Position numbers and translations under genes: made by a program. Shown one piece after another: positions 27,995-37,518 of a stretch of 64,000 nt of DNA. The stretch covers positions 1 through 64,000 of the forward strand of contig JAGATQ010000057.1 of the NCBI GenBank assembly GCA_017621205.1. The letters run 5' to 3'. The DNA is from Lachnospira sp. GTDB taxonomy: Bacteria > Bacillota > Clostridia > Lachnospirales > Lachnospiraceae. Position 1 is the stretch's first letter, and the number at the start of each line of letters is the position of its first letter. The notes beneath the pieces are model-generated. The model worked only from the letters and a program-made list of their open reading frames with translations. It was not told where the DNA came from and did not search any database.

Positions 27995-28597
27995 ATGATT
28001 ATAGGAATTACCGGAGGTATTGGTGCAGGGAAAAGTACTGTAGTGCAATATATGAAGGAGAATTATAACGTCTATGTAATTGTGGCGGACGATGTAGCAA
28101 AGCAGTTGCAAAATCCCGGTGGCACGGTTTATCGTGGGATGATAGATGCCTTTGGGGAGGATATTGTCAATGATGACAGAACCTTGAACCGCCGTAAGGT
28201 TGCTATGCTGATTTTTTCCGATGAGAGGAAACGAAGGCAGTTAAATGCAATGGTTCACCCTGCGGTGCGGCAGGAGATTGAACGCCAGATAAGAAGCTGC
28301 CGTGACCGTTATGAACACATTGTGATAGAGGCAGCGTTGCTAATTGAAGAGCATTATGATGACATTTGTGATGAATTCTGGTATATTGATGCTAAGAAGG
28401 AGCTTCGGATAAAACGGCTTATGGATAGCCGGGGATATGATAGGGACCATTGTGAACGTATTATGGCAGGACAGCTTTCCAAGGAGCAATTTCAAAAGGC
28501 CTGTAGTGTTACGATTGACAATAGTGGTGATATGGAATGGTTAAAGGAGCAGCTAAATCAGTTATTAGGGAGGATGAAAGATGCCAGCAGCATATAA
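27995..28597 (+). CDS. coaE: Dephospho-CoA kinase
   Basis: A 200-residue kinase that phosphorylates dephospho-CoA in the last step of coenzyme A synthesis. The P-loop GGIGAGKST is at residues 7-15, the substrate-binding VIVADDVAKQL follows, and the LIEEHYDDICDEFWYIDA segment is typical. The ATG at 27995 is preceded by AAGGAG at 6-base spacing, so the in-frame ATG at 27971, directly after the polA stop, is not the likely start. The preceding CoA step (coaD) is encoded at 38.1 kb. The end overlaps the next gene by 17 bases. Confidence 0.94.
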   Translation: MIIGITGGIGAGKSTVVQYMKENYNVYVIVADDVAKQLQNPGGTVYRGMIDAFGEDIVNDDRTLNRRKVAMLIFSDERKRRQLNAMVHPAVRQEIERQIRSCRDRYEHIVIEAALLIEEHYDDICDEFWYIDAKKELRIKRLMDSRGYDRDHCERIMAGQLSKEQFQKACSVTIDNSGDMEWLKEQLNQLLGRMKDASSI

Positions 28598-30713
28598 TGG
28601 ACAGGATGTTGTATTCGGATTGGATATTGGTACGAGAAGCATAGTTGGAACTGTGGGTTATAAAGATGCTAGAAACCGTTTTCAGATTGTGGCACAGGTA
28701 GAACGCTTTCACGATACACGTGCGATGCTGGATGGTCAGATACATGACATTTCCAAGGTTGCGGAGACAATTACCTTAGTGAAGGATGAACTGGAAAATA
28801 AACTAAATACAACCTTGTCGGAGGTGTGTATTGCTGCTGCCGGCCGTGTGTTAAAAACTGCAGTTGGCGTATGCGAGGAGGAATTAGGGGAAGACACGAT
28901 TGTGGATGAGGAGCTTATTTACTCTTTGGATATGCTTGGGGTAGAGAAGGCAAATGAGATTATTGTAGAGGAGAACCAGTCAGAGATGACCTTTTTCTGT
29001 GTTGGTTACACCGTTATCCGTTATTTCCTTAATGGTTTTACCATCAGTAACCTGATGGGACACAAGGCGAAAAAGGTTGGGGCAGAAGTGCTGGCAACCT
29101 TTTTGCCGGAGGATGTTGTGGATGGTTTGTATGCGGCTGTGAAGGAGGCGGGGCTTGAGGTAGTGAATCTGACGCTGGAGCCCATTGCGGCTATGAATGT
29201 AGCAATTCCAGAACAGTACCGTCTGCTGAATATCGCATTGGTGGATGTGGGTGCTGGAACCTCCGATATCTGTATTACCAAGGAGGGAAGTGTTGTTGCT
29301 TACGGGATGATTCCCTTCGCTGGAGATAAGCTGACAGAGGTGCTGGTGCAAAAATATCTGATTGATTTTGCTACGGCAGAGAAGCTGAAAATGATGCCAG
29401 TAGGGAAGAAATTCATGCAGTATAAGGACATTATGGGGGATAAGCAGAAGCTTACGAGAGAAGAGCTTAATGAGGATTTGCAGCCTCATATTGAATATAT
29501 GGCGGGAGAAATTGCGGCAAAGATAAAGGAGTTAAATGGCGGTAAGTCGGTCAGTGCCGTCTTTGTGGTAGGTGGTGGGGGTAAGGTTCCTGCCTTTACC
29601 GCTTGTCTGGCAGATGCGCTGGGACTGGTAAAGAACCGTGTTGCTATCCGTGGACCGGAAGTGATGGGAAATATTGATATGCTGGATGAAACCTTACGCA
29701 AGGATTCCCTTTATGTAACTCCGATTGGTATCTGTATTAATTATTATGAGAAGAAAAATAATTTTATTTTTGTTCAGGTCAATAAGGAGCGGGTAAAGCT
29801 TTACAATAACAATAAGCTGACGGTTATGGATGCCGCCGCTGCTGTCGGTTACCCGAACGAATTGCTGTTCCCGAGACGTGGGGAGGATATTACCTTTTTC
29901 ATTAATGGTAAGCAGAGGATTATAAGGGGAAATAAGGGTGAGGCAGCAATGATTAAGGTGAACAAGAGCGTTGTCAGTATGACCTCTCCAATCCAGCAGA
30001 ATGATAAGATAACGATTACAGAATCTACAGTGGGAGAGCCTGCCTATAAGGAGGTTGGACAATTGCCGGAGTATGAGGAACCAATACATTTTCGTGTGAA
30101 CGGCCAGTCCATTACCTGTCCAAGATTTATTATGGTGAATGGGGAGATAAAAACGGAATATTATAGTATTCAAAATGGTGACCAGGTGAATATACTAGAT
30201 TATTATACAGTAGAGCAGCTATTATTGTTCTTGGATTTACCGGAGAGTATTTCTTTTTATATTAATCACGAGCCTGCTTCCATGAAGGATAGGGTGTACG
30301 ATAATTATATGATAAATTGGGCTGAAAATAAGGAAAGCCTTGCAGATATGGAGCAGCTTCAGGATGATACTGCAGATGAGTCCTTGGGAGAGGATACAGA
30401 TAGAGAGACAGCCCGGAACATGGAAGATGAAGCAGATAGTAAGGAGGAGCAATCTGACGGAAAACAGATATCCTCTGATAAAATAGTGGAGCAGTTAAAG
30501 GAAACAAGGGAACTACATATTTTGGTAAATGATTCACCGATAGTGATGAAGGAGAAGGCAGAGTATATTCTGGTGGATGTATTAGATTATTATCCCTTTG
30601 ATTTATCCCAGATGGGAGGTTCGGAGCTTGTAACAACGATTAATGATGTGAAGGCTGACTTTACTGATATGCTTCATGAGAATGATGTCGTGCGTATATT
30701 TTGGAAGGATTGA
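28581..30713 (+). CDS. FtsA/PilM-like actin-fold ATPase with C-terminal extension
   Basis: A 710-residue protein. Residues ~10-390 are an actin-fold ATPase of the FtsA/PilM kind: FGLDIGTRSIVGTVG (phosphate 1), an SHS2-like insert, LVDVGAGTSDICI (phosphate 2) and VFVVGGGGKVPAF (adenosine motif). The remaining ~320 residues are not FtsA-like; they hold two regions that look like small beta-grasp or ubiquitin-like repeats (IHFRVNGQSITCPRFIMVNG and LHILVNDSPIVMKEKAEYIL) split by an acidic linker (residues ~575-635). Canonical FtsA ends in a membrane-binding helix, which is not evident here. It may be a divergent division or shape protein. Confidence 0.7.
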   Translation: MPAAYNGQDVVFGLDIGTRSIVGTVGYKDARNRFQIVAQVERFHDTRAMLDGQIHDISKVAETITLVKDELENKLNTTLSEVCIAAAGRVLKTAVGVCEEELGEDTIVDEELIYSLDMLGVEKANEIIVEENQSEMTFFCVGYTVIRYFLNGFTISNLMGHKAKKVGAEVLATFLPEDVVDGLYAAVKEAGLEVVNLTLEPIAAMNVAIPEQYRLLNIALVDVGAGTSDICITKEGSVVAYGMIPFAGDKLTEVLVQKYLIDFATAEKLKMMPVGKKFMQYKDIMGDKQKLTREELNEDLQPHIEYMAGEIAAKIKELNGGKSVSAVFVVGGGGKVPAFTACLADALGLVKNRVAIRGPEVMGNIDMLDETLRKDSLYVTPIGICINYYEKKNNFIFVQVNKERVKLYNNNKLTVMDAAAAVGYPNELLFPRRGEDITFFINGKQRIIRGNKGEAAMIKVNKSVVSMTSPIQQNDKITITESTVGEPAYKEVGQLPEYEEPIHFRVNGQSITCPRFIMVNGEIKTEYYSIQNGDQVNILDYYTVEQLLLFLDLPESISFYINHEPASMKDRVYDNYMINWAENKESLADMEQLQDDTADESLGEDTDRETARNMEDEADSKEEQSDGKQISSDKIVEQLKETRELHILVNDSPIVMKEKAEYILVDVLDYYPFDLSQMGGSELVTTINDVKADFTDMLHENDVVRIFWKD

Positions 30714-30718
30714 TTCAT

Positions 30719-32509
30719 ATGGGTGAAGAGAAAAAAAGAGAAATGATGGGTAAAAACTGGAATGAAGAGGAAGAAGAGGAACTGGATTTTCAAGAGAGGA
30801 TGGAACGGTTCCGGTTTCGCATACAGGGTGAACATATGATGATTCATGCTGTGATTATTATTCTGCTGCTATGTGTGGCTGCGGCTGAGATTTCTTCTGG
30901 CAAGGATTCCGGAGTGGCTTCGGCTGGTATGATTGTTGGGATTGCATGGATGGTGATTTCCCATATTATCGATTATTTATGTAGCAGGAAATACTATAAG
31001 TATAACCATAAGCTGTTGCAGTTTAATAAAATAAATATAATGGCAGGAGTAGTATTTTTCAGTGCGTGTATGGATTTTCGGCCATTGCCATTGCTGTGTG
31101 GTTTTTCGGCATTTATACTGTATTCCTTTGAGTTTGTAGAGTGTATTGATTTTACTACACCGGAGGAGCGGGACAAGGCGATGATAGTTTCGGTAACCTG
31201 TTTTTCGGCTGCTTATATTATATTGTCATTAGTGGGAAGGCATTTCGGGCTTTTAAAGCTCGTACTGTTAATTGGAATTCCCTGTTTTACCATTTATATT
31301 TTTTTGAAGGAATTGTATCATTATGTGGATAAGTATGTTACCTATATTACGCAGTTGAATCAGGATAATACGGTGTTGATGCAGCAAAGTGACCAGATTC
31401 ATGAACATAGCCGGAAGGTAAAGGAGGCTGTCGATTTACTTGGGGTACAAAAGATTGAACTTTCTAAGGCGAACGAGATTATTAAGCTTCGCAATCAGGA
31501 GATGCGGTTACATAATGAAATTTTAAGTCTCATTACAATAGAGCGGGATATGTCTAAGGTGAGTAAAAATGTATTAGATATGTTGATAGAACGCAGGTAT
31601 GTTGAGGCTGCTGGGATTTTCGTTGATGCGGGAATGTATGGAAATGACGCTCCTATGGTACAATTTTGTGGACTTTCCGATAAGGATAATGAGACGATGA
31701 TTGGCAATGCAGGGGATATTTTACAGGAAATTCATCATCTTGACAAAGAATATGAAACCATCATTGGTACTTTCCCACCACTATATGAATGTCTTGCTAA
31801 GGCAGAGCTTAAGTCAATGATGCGGCTTCAGATTTTAACGGATGGTGGAATGTGTGGTGCATTGCTTCTGGTATCTAAGAAGGAGCATATATTTGATAAT
31901 GAGCTTTGCGATTTTTATGTTACGATTGCCAAGCAGCTTGGAATTGCAGTGAAAAATGCGAATCTTTATGCAACGATGGAAAATCTGGCGACGAGGGACG
32001 GATTGACGGGTATTTATAACCGTCGTCATTTTACAAAGCTGTTTAATGATTATGTAACAGCTGCGATGGACACGAAAGGAACCATTGCGGTTGCATTGTT
32101 TGACATTGATAAGTTTAAAAACGTCAATGATACCTACGGACATACCTTTGGCGACCGGGTTATTGTGGCGATTGCACAGACCGCTGATAAGGTAGTGAGG
32201 GAGCATGGCGGAATTCTTGGACGCTATGGCGGTGAGGAGTTTGTCTTTGCATTTTTAAATTATGATGTAGATAAAGTGCTTCCGCTTGTTCAGGAGATTC
32301 ATGAGAATATAAAAGCGCAGGAGCTTATACACAATGGTACAGTGGTTAAGATTAATGTCAGTATTGGTGTGACAGATTATCCTGTTTGTTGCTCGAATCC
32401 GGCAGATTTATTAAACCATGCTGATTGGGCGATGTATTATTCGAAACAGCATGGAAGAGGAAGGATTACGATAGATGGTGAGGAGATTCGTCAGGCTATG
32501 ATGGATTGA
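30719..32509 (+). CDS. Membrane-bound diguanylate cyclase (GGDEF)
   Basis: A 596-residue protein making cyclic di-GMP. About six membrane helices occupy residues ~40-200, then a coiled coil, a GAF-like region (~260-410) and the GGDEF domain. The active-site motif is RYGGEEF near residue 503, with metal-binding FDIDKFKNVNDTYGH before it. The RxxD inhibitory site that normally precedes the motif is replaced by EHGG, so product inhibition there is unlikely. The ATG at 30719 uses GGAAGG; it starts just after the FtsA-like gene. No matching EAL phosphodiesterase is in the window. Confidence 0.88.
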   Translation: MGEEKKREMMGKNWNEEEEEELDFQERMERFRFRIQGEHMMIHAVIIILLLCVAAAEISSGKDSGVASAGMIVGIAWMVISHIIDYLCSRKYYKYNHKLLQFNKINIMAGVVFFSACMDFRPLPLLCGFSAFILYSFEFVECIDFTTPEERDKAMIVSVTCFSAAYIILSLVGRHFGLLKLVLLIGIPCFTIYIFLKELYHYVDKYVTYITQLNQDNTVLMQQSDQIHEHSRKVKEAVDLLGVQKIELSKANEIIKLRNQEMRLHNEILSLITIERDMSKVSKNVLDMLIERRYVEAAGIFVDAGMYGNDAPMVQFCGLSDKDNETMIGNAGDILQEIHHLDKEYETIIGTFPPLYECLAKAELKSMMRLQILTDGGMCGALLLVSKKEHIFDNELCDFYVTIAKQLGIAVKNANLYATMENLATRDGLTGIYNRRHFTKLFNDYVTAAMDTKGTIAVALFDIDKFKNVNDTYGHTFGDRVIVAIAQTADKVVREHGGILGRYGGEEFVFAFLNYDVDKVLPLVQEIHENIKAQELIHNGTVVKINVSIGVTDYPVCCSNPADLLNHADWAMYYSKQHGRGRITIDGEEIRQAMMD

Positions 32510-32534
32510 TGCTATATAAGAAAAAGGTGGAAAA

Positions 32535-33332
32535 ATGAGAATTTTTAGCATAGCCAGTGGAAGCAGTGGCAATTGTATTTTCGTTGGCAATGATACAACC
32601 AGATTATTAGTGGACGCAGGAGTGAGCGGTAAACGCATTATGTGCGGTTTGGAGGAGAGGGGACTTTCCTTAGATGATATTGATGGTATATTGATTACCC
32701 ATGAGCATATCGACCATATTGGCAGTCTTGGAATTCTGCTTCGCAAGCGTGAAATTCCGGTTTATGCAACGAGGGGAACGATAGATGGAATTTTTAATTA
32801 TGATCGTCTTGGCAAGGTCAATCACGATTTATTTATACCGATTGATGCAGATGAAGAGTTTGCAGTGAAGGAAATTGCAGTGGAACCATCCCGTATATGG
32901 CATGATGCCAATGAGCCGGTATGTTATTCCTTCCGGGATGACACAGGTAAAATCAGTATTGCTACAGATTTAGGGGATTTTGATGAGTATCTGGTGGATA
33001 AGCTTACCGGTTCGGATATTCTGATGGTGGAATCGAATCATGACGTCCGTATGTTGGAAGCGAACCAGAGATATACCTATGCATTAAAACGAAGAATATT
33101 AAGCAGCAGTGGTCATTTGTCCAATGAGCGTTCGGGAGAGCTGGTAACGGAGCTGATGCAGCGTTATCCGTCGAAGGCAATTATTCTTGGCCATTTATCT
33201 AAGGACAATAATATACCGGAATGTGCATTGATTAATATGCAGAATTATATGCGGGAGGCTGGTTTTGATACCTCGGTGCTTTCTATAGAAGTTGCAGGAA
33301 GGGATTGCTGTTCTGCGGAGTATTCGATTTAA
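32535..33332 (+). CDS. WalJ/YycJ-like metallo-beta-lactamase-fold hydrolase
   Basis: A 265-residue cytoplasmic metallo-hydrolase. The metal site motif THEHIDHIG is at residues ~55-63, with further ligands in IWHDANEPV, TDLGDFD and ILGHLSKDNN. The start IFSIASGSSGNCIFV is characteristic of the YycJ/WalJ group, proposed to be a double-strand DNA exonuclease linked to wall homeostasis in Bacillus; the walKR genes are not adjacent here. It follows the diguanylate cyclase by 25 bases and could share its transcript. Confidence 0.82.
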   Translation: MRIFSIASGSSGNCIFVGNDTTRLLVDAGVSGKRIMCGLEERGLSLDDIDGILITHEHIDHIGSLGILLRKREIPVYATRGTIDGIFNYDRLGKVNHDLFIPIDADEEFAVKEIAVEPSRIWHDANEPVCYSFRDDTGKISIATDLGDFDEYLVDKLTGSDILMVESNHDVRMLEANQRYTYALKRRILSSSGHLSNERSGELVTELMQRYPSKAIILGHLSKDNNIPECALINMQNYMREAGFDTSVLSIEVAGRDCCSAEYSI

Positions 33333-33388
33333 GACTTGTAAATAATGCTGTTGATTTTTTATTGCTTCTATTTTGCGTTGATATGTGT

Positions 33389-33394
33389 TACAAT
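33389..33394 (+). promoter_or_regulatory. Extended -10 promoter element before the ACT gene
   Basis: TACAAT preceded by TGT (TGnTACAAT) lies 60 bases upstream of the ACT gene; a suitable -35 at 17 bases is not seen. Confidence 0.4.
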
Positions 33395-33454
33395 AGGCGA
33401 TGTTGGTTGACAGATAGTTTTACAATTATAAATAGATTGTAGGAGGAACATACT

Positions 33455-33727
33455 ATGCATAAAACAATTATAACCGTTGTGGGAAAGGATACCGTTGGCA
33501 TTATGGCTAAGGTTTGTACTTATCTTGCCAATAATCAGGTGAATATTCTTGATATTTCCCAGACGATTGTTCAGGATTTCTTTAATATGATGATGGTAGC
33601 TGATATGACCGGCTCATCCAAGGATTTTGACGTTTTGGCAAGCGAGTTAGAGCAGATTGGAGAGGAGATTGGTGTGGATATCCGTGCCCAGAAAGCGGCT
33701 ATTTTTGATAGGATGCACAGACTCTAG
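33455..33727 (+). CDS. ACT-domain protein (UPF0237)
   Basis: A 90-residue protein that is a single ACT domain ([21 protein letters not shown], then [19 protein letters not shown]). ACT domains bind small ligands, usually amino acids, and regulate enzymes. It is followed 11 bases later by the UPF0210 gene, its almost constant partner in Firmicutes, so the two are likely subunits or regulator and enzyme. The ligand is not known. Confidence 0.9.
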   Translation: MHKTIITVVGKDTVGIMAKVCTYLANNQVNILDISQTIVQDFFNMMMVADMTGSSKDFDVLASELEQIGEEIGVDIRAQKAAIFDRMHRL

Positions 33728-33738
33728 GAGGAAGATTC

Positions 33739-35103
33739 ATGTTAGATATTAAAGAAGTTATTGAAACGAATCGTATGATTATGGAGAACAATCTCGATGT
33801 GCGTACGATTACGATGGGTATTAGTCTTTTGGATTGTACTGCTTCCACATTGGAGGAAGTGAAGGAGAAGATTTATAATAAGATTACGACGAAGGCAAAG
33901 GATTTGGTTAAGGTTGGTAAGGATATTGAGCGGGAGCTTGGAATCCCTATTGTCAATAAACGTATTTCCATTACGCCGATTTCTTTAGTGGGGGGCAGTG
34001 TGTGCCATTGTCCAGAGGATTTTGTTGAGCTTGCTAAGGTTCTTGATAAGGCAGCCTGTGAGGTAGGAGTTAATTTTATCGGTGGTTACTCTGCGTTGGT
34101 TTCCAAATCCATGACTCCTGCGGATGAATATCTGGTGCGTTCCATTCCTGAGGCATTGGCAACGACCAAACGTATTTGTAGCTCTGTGGTGGTTGGTTCT
34201 ACCAAAACTGGATTGAATATGGATGCGATTCGTCTGGTTGGACAGATGATTAAGCAGGCAGCAGTTTTGACAAAGGATGAGGATAGTCTTGGCTGTGCCA
34301 AGTTCGTGGTGCTGTGCAATGCACCGGATGATAACCCTTTTATGGCGGGAGCATTTCACGGTGTTACAGAGGCAGATGCCATTATTAATGTGGGAGTCAG
34401 TGGACCGGGTGTAGTAAAGTCTGCCCTTGAAAAAGTGCGGGGAGAGAATTTTGAGGTGCTTTGCGAGACGATTAAAAAGACAGCATTTAAGATTACCCGG
34501 GTAGGTCAGTTGGTGGCGCAGGAGGCGAGCAAGCGTCTTGGCATTCCTTTCGGGATTATCGATTTATCCCTGGCACCGACTCCGGCTGTGGGGGATAGTG
34601 TTGGTGAAGTACTTGAGGAGATTGGATTAGAATATACGGGAGCACCGGGAACAACAGCTGCTCTCGCTATGCTGAACGATCAGGTGAAAAAGGGAGGTAT
34701 CATGGCGTCCTCCTATGTTGGCGGTTTAAGTGGTGCGTTTATTCCGGTTAGTGAGGACAAGAGAATGATTGATGCAGCGGCATGCGGAGCACTCTGTATT
34801 GAGAAGCTGGAGGCAATGACCTGTGTATGTTCCGTTGGTCTTGATATGATTGCGATACCGGGGGATACGCCGGATTCTACGATATCTGGTATTATTGCAG
34901 ATGAGATGGCACTTGGAATGGTAAACCAGAAGACGACGGCAGTGCGTATTATTCCAGTGATTGGAAAGGGAGTAGGCGAGCAGGCAGTCTTTGGAGGCTT
35001 GCTAGGCTATGCACCGATTATGCGTGTCAGCCCGTATTCCTGCGAGAAATTTATTTCAAGGCAGGGGCGTATTCCGGCACCTATTCATAGCTTTAAGAAT
35101 TAG
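33739..35103 (+). CDS. UPF0210/PFL-family protein
   Basis: A 454-residue cytoplasmic protein of the UPF0210 (DUF711, PFL-like) family. Family segments include TMGISLLDC near the start, [30 protein letters not shown], and the C-terminal [24 protein letters not shown]. The family is related by fold to pyruvate-formate-lyase-like proteins but no reaction has been shown. Cys residues near 97-100 and 365-375 ([19 protein letters not shown]) are conserved-looking. It pairs with the preceding ACT gene. Confidence 0.88.
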   Translation: MLDIKEVIETNRMIMENNLDVRTITMGISLLDCTASTLEEVKEKIYNKITTKAKDLVKVGKDIERELGIPIVNKRISITPISLVGGSVCHCPEDFVELAKVLDKAACEVGVNFIGGYSALVSKSMTPADEYLVRSIPEALATTKRICSSVVVGSTKTGLNMDAIRLVGQMIKQAAVLTKDEDSLGCAKFVVLCNAPDDNPFMAGAFHGVTEADAIINVGVSGPGVVKSALEKVRGENFEVLCETIKKTAFKITRVGQLVAQEASKRLGIPFGIIDLSLAPTPAVGDSVGEVLEEIGLEYTGAPGTTAALAMLNDQVKKGGIMASSYVGGLSGAFIPVSEDKRMIDAAACGALCIEKLEAMTCVCSVGLDMIAIPGDTPDSTISGIIADEMALGMVNQKTTAVRIIPVIGKGVGEQAVFGGLLGYAPIMRVSPYSCEKFISRQGRIPAPIHSFKN

Positions 35104-35175
35104 GGCATAAGCTTTGTGTGTATTATGTCAAGTTATGAAGCTAAAGTAATACAATAAAAAGGGGTTTTATTATTT

Positions 35176-36681
35176 ATGAGTAAGATATTAGAGGGCATAG
35201 AGCCTAAGAAGGTGTTTTCCTTTTTTGAGGAGATTTGTTCGATTCCTCATGGAAGCTACCATGTTGATGCGATAAGTGATTATCTTGTGGAGTTTGCGAA
35301 GAAAAGGGGTTTTTTTGTTTTACAGGATAAAGAAAAGAACGTATTGATAAAAAAGCCTGCTTCTGTTGGTATGGAGCAGGCTCCTGCTGTTATATTGCAG
35401 GGACACATGGATATGGTATGTGAAAAAGAGCCGGGTATTGATTTTGATTTCCTGACAGATGGTTTACGGCTTAGGGTGCAGGGTGATGATATTACGGCAG
35501 AAGGAACGACCCTTGGTGGAGATGATGGAATTGCGGTTGCCTATGCATTGGCGATTCTTAGTGATGATACAATCGTGCATCCTGCTTTGGAGGCTTTATT
35601 TACTACGCAGGAAGAGGTTGGCATGGAGGGTGCCTTTGGCTTTGATGTTTCTTCCTTAGAAGGCAGATACCTTATCAATATTGATTCGGAGGAAGAAGGA
35701 TCGGTGCTTACTTCCTGTGCGGGAGGTGTTACATTGGCTGTAACATATCCAATTCAATATGAAACACCTAAGGGGAGCTGTTTTGATATTGCTATACATG
35801 GATTAAAGGGAGGACACTCCGGGGCGGATATTCACCTTGGGCGGGCAAATGCGATTGTTTTGCTGTTCCGGCTTTTACAGTACCTTTCTTTTAGGGATAT
35901 TGGGTATCAGATTGCCTCTTTGTCAGGCGGAGGCAAGAGTAATGCTATTCCACGGGAGAGTAAGGCAGCAATCTATATTGATGAAGCTGATAGGGATGTG
36001 TTACAGAATGCCATAGAGGAGTTTCTGATTCAGGTAACGGAAGAATTTGCCGGACAGGAGGAGATTAAGATAGATATTTTCCCATCTGGGAGGTGCTACG
36101 ACCGGGTGTATGCGGATGTACCAGCAAAGCCTTTGGTTCATGCGATGTCGCATATAAGAAATGGTGTGTACCGGATGAGCAAGGATATGGAGGGGCTTGT
36201 GGAAACCTCTTCTAATCTTGGAATTTTGTGCGTAAAGGAGGACGTGGTTGAGCTGGTATTTTCTCTTAGAAGCAGCGTAGAGGCTGAGCTTAACACACTT
36301 CTTCATAAGATTCGGGATGATATATCAGGTGATTTTGATTCCTATATTGCATCCGATGAAAAAGATAACTTGAAAGAATATTTGCCTTCGCTTAAAGAAA
36401 GCAACCGTTATCCGGGCTGGCAATATAAAAAGGATTCGAAGCTTCGAAAGCTTGTATGTCAGGTATATGAGAAGCAGTATCATGAACCAATGAAGGTAGA
36501 GGCAATCCATGCTGGTTTGGAATGTGGTATTTTTGCAAGCAGGATGGATGTAGATATTGTGTCAATCGGACCGGATATACTGGATATCCATACACCGAAA
36601 GAGACACTGAAGATTGCATCTGTTAGAAGAACGTATGAGCTGCTTCTTGAAGTTCTAAAGAGGATGGGGGAGCTTGCTTGA
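35176..36681 (+). CDS. pepD: Aminoacyl-histidine dipeptidase (M20)
   Basis: A 501-residue cytosolic metallopeptidase of the M20/PepD family that cleaves Xaa-His and similar dipeptides. The metal site is visible: LQGHMDMVCEKE (His/Asp), GGDDGIAVAYALA, and TTQEEVGMEGAFG with the general-base Glu pair. The lid domain starts at IAIHGLKGGHSGADIH. The C-terminal HAGLECGIFASRMDVDIVSIGPDI carries the final His ligand. The ribosome site is a weak AAAAAGGGG. The first copy of the palindromic repeat begins 52 bases after its stop. Confidence 0.92.
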   Translation: MSKILEGIEPKKVFSFFEEICSIPHGSYHVDAISDYLVEFAKKRGFFVLQDKEKNVLIKKPASVGMEQAPAVILQGHMDMVCEKEPGIDFDFLTDGLRLRVQGDDITAEGTTLGGDDGIAVAYALAILSDDTIVHPALEALFTTQEEVGMEGAFGFDVSSLEGRYLINIDSEEEGSVLTSCAGGVTLAVTYPIQYETPKGSCFDIAIHGLKGGHSGADIHLGRANAIVLLFRLLQYLSFRDIGYQIASLSGGGKSNAIPRESKAAIYIDEADRDVLQNAIEEFLIQVTEEFAGQEEIKIDIFPSGRCYDRVYADVPAKPLVHAMSHIRNGVYRMSKDMEGLVETSSNLGILCVKEDVVELVFSLRSSVEAELNTLLHKIRDDISGDFDSYIASDEKDNLKEYLPSLKESNRYPGWQYKKDSKLRKLVCQVYEKQYHEPMKVEAIHAGLECGIFASRMDVDIVSIGPDILDIHTPKETLKIASVRRTYELLLEVLKRMGELA

Positions 36682-36732
36682 TAAGCCTTTACATGGTTTT
36701 GAATTTGGAAGTGTATTATTATAGGTTTAGAG

Positions 36733-36968
36733 GGGATGGAACGGAAACACACTATCAATTTGTTCCGTTGTCCGGGAATAAGAACTTCTATGATATTCCC
36801 ATGAGATATGTTGGTTCTGTCGCAAACGATGCCAATTCGCCATCCATGGCTCAGTGGCATCTTTTCGGGACATCCGGTCCCGAAATTGCTGGGTGTTTGA
36901 TGGGAATATCAAGAAGTTCTAATTCCCTTCCAAAGTCACAAATTGATAGTGTGTTCCCGTTCTATGCC
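36733..36968 (+). repeat. 236-nt palindromic structured repeat, copy A
   Basis: The ends (36733-36763 and 36938-36968) form a 31-bp stem with two mismatches and a G-T pair. Nested inside are a second stem (36774-36789 with 36912-36927, one A-A mismatch), a third (36792-36802 with 36900-36910), a 7-bp stem GATGCCA/TGGCATC (36828-36834 with 36855-36861) and a 9-bp hairpin TTTCGGGAC/GTCCCGAAA around ATCCG (36863-36885). Loop and junction sequences match copies B and C. The open frame over this region is not a gene. Confidence 0.9.
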
Positions 36969-37188
36969 AGCTAATATTATAATAAACCATATTGAAATGG
37001 AAAGAATTTTGAATACTTTCTAAGCACTTTCCCTAGGGTGTGATGTTCTAGCCAGTGGTATTTTCACATATAATGATGTGTGGTATTGTATCAGTAACTT
37101 GGTATTTTGCCATTATTATAATTCAAACTTCGCATATAAAAATATGTGGTTGGGCTAGTAATTATATTTTTTATGAGGTGAAAATATC
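36969..37188. other. Non-coding gap after repeat copy A
   Basis: About 220 AT-rich bases with two short palindromes (CACATATAATGATGTG near 37063 and CATATAAAAATATG near 37134). No gene or clear promoter pair is seen. Outer flanks of copy A (ATGGTTT near 36693, AAACCAT near 36984) are weakly complementary. Confidence 0.4.
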
Positions 37189-37497
37189 ATGCAGGAGAGC
37201 CGTTATCAAAGAACCAGCTATATCCCATACAATGCAAGAGAGCAGGAAAGACAGAGACAGCCCCTGCCCTACTGGGCAAATTATCTGCTAAGGACATTTA
37301 TTGTGTTGTTTTTATTGCTGGCATTTTATTTGTTTGGATTATGTAATCCGAAGGGGCAGAGGCAGATAAAGGATTATGTGAGAAATGAGTTTTATCATAA
37401 TGCTTCCTTAACAGAGGCATATCATACTTATAAGAATGTAGATTATGGTGATATGATGAAACAACTTAGCACCTATGTGAAGGCGAAATTAAATTGA
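37189..37497 (+). CDS. Small single-pass membrane protein, function unknown
   Basis: A 102-residue protein with a Gln/Arg-rich N-terminus, one membrane helix (about residues 32-52, FIVLFLLLAFYLFGLC) and an extracytoplasmic tail containing EAYHTYKNVDYGDMM. The ATG follows GAGGTGAAAATATC. It lies 21 bases before rsmD and may lead that operon. It is not recognised; coding is supported by the ribosome site and the membrane-protein layout. Confidence 0.65.
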   Translation: MQESRYQRTSYIPYNAREQERQRQPLPYWANYLLRTFIVLFLLLAFYLFGLCNPKGQRQIKDYVRNEFYHNASLTEAYHTYKNVDYGDMMKQLSTYVKAKLN

Positions 37498-37518
37498 GTT
37501 TGGAAGAGGAGAGATACC

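Noticed and set aside
36678..36974. Open frames across the repeat copies (also 41847-42119 and 42214-42423).
   Set aside because: They share residues such as SFGTSGPEIAG only because the DNA repeat is shared; frame and start differ and there are no ribosome sites. They are non-coding.
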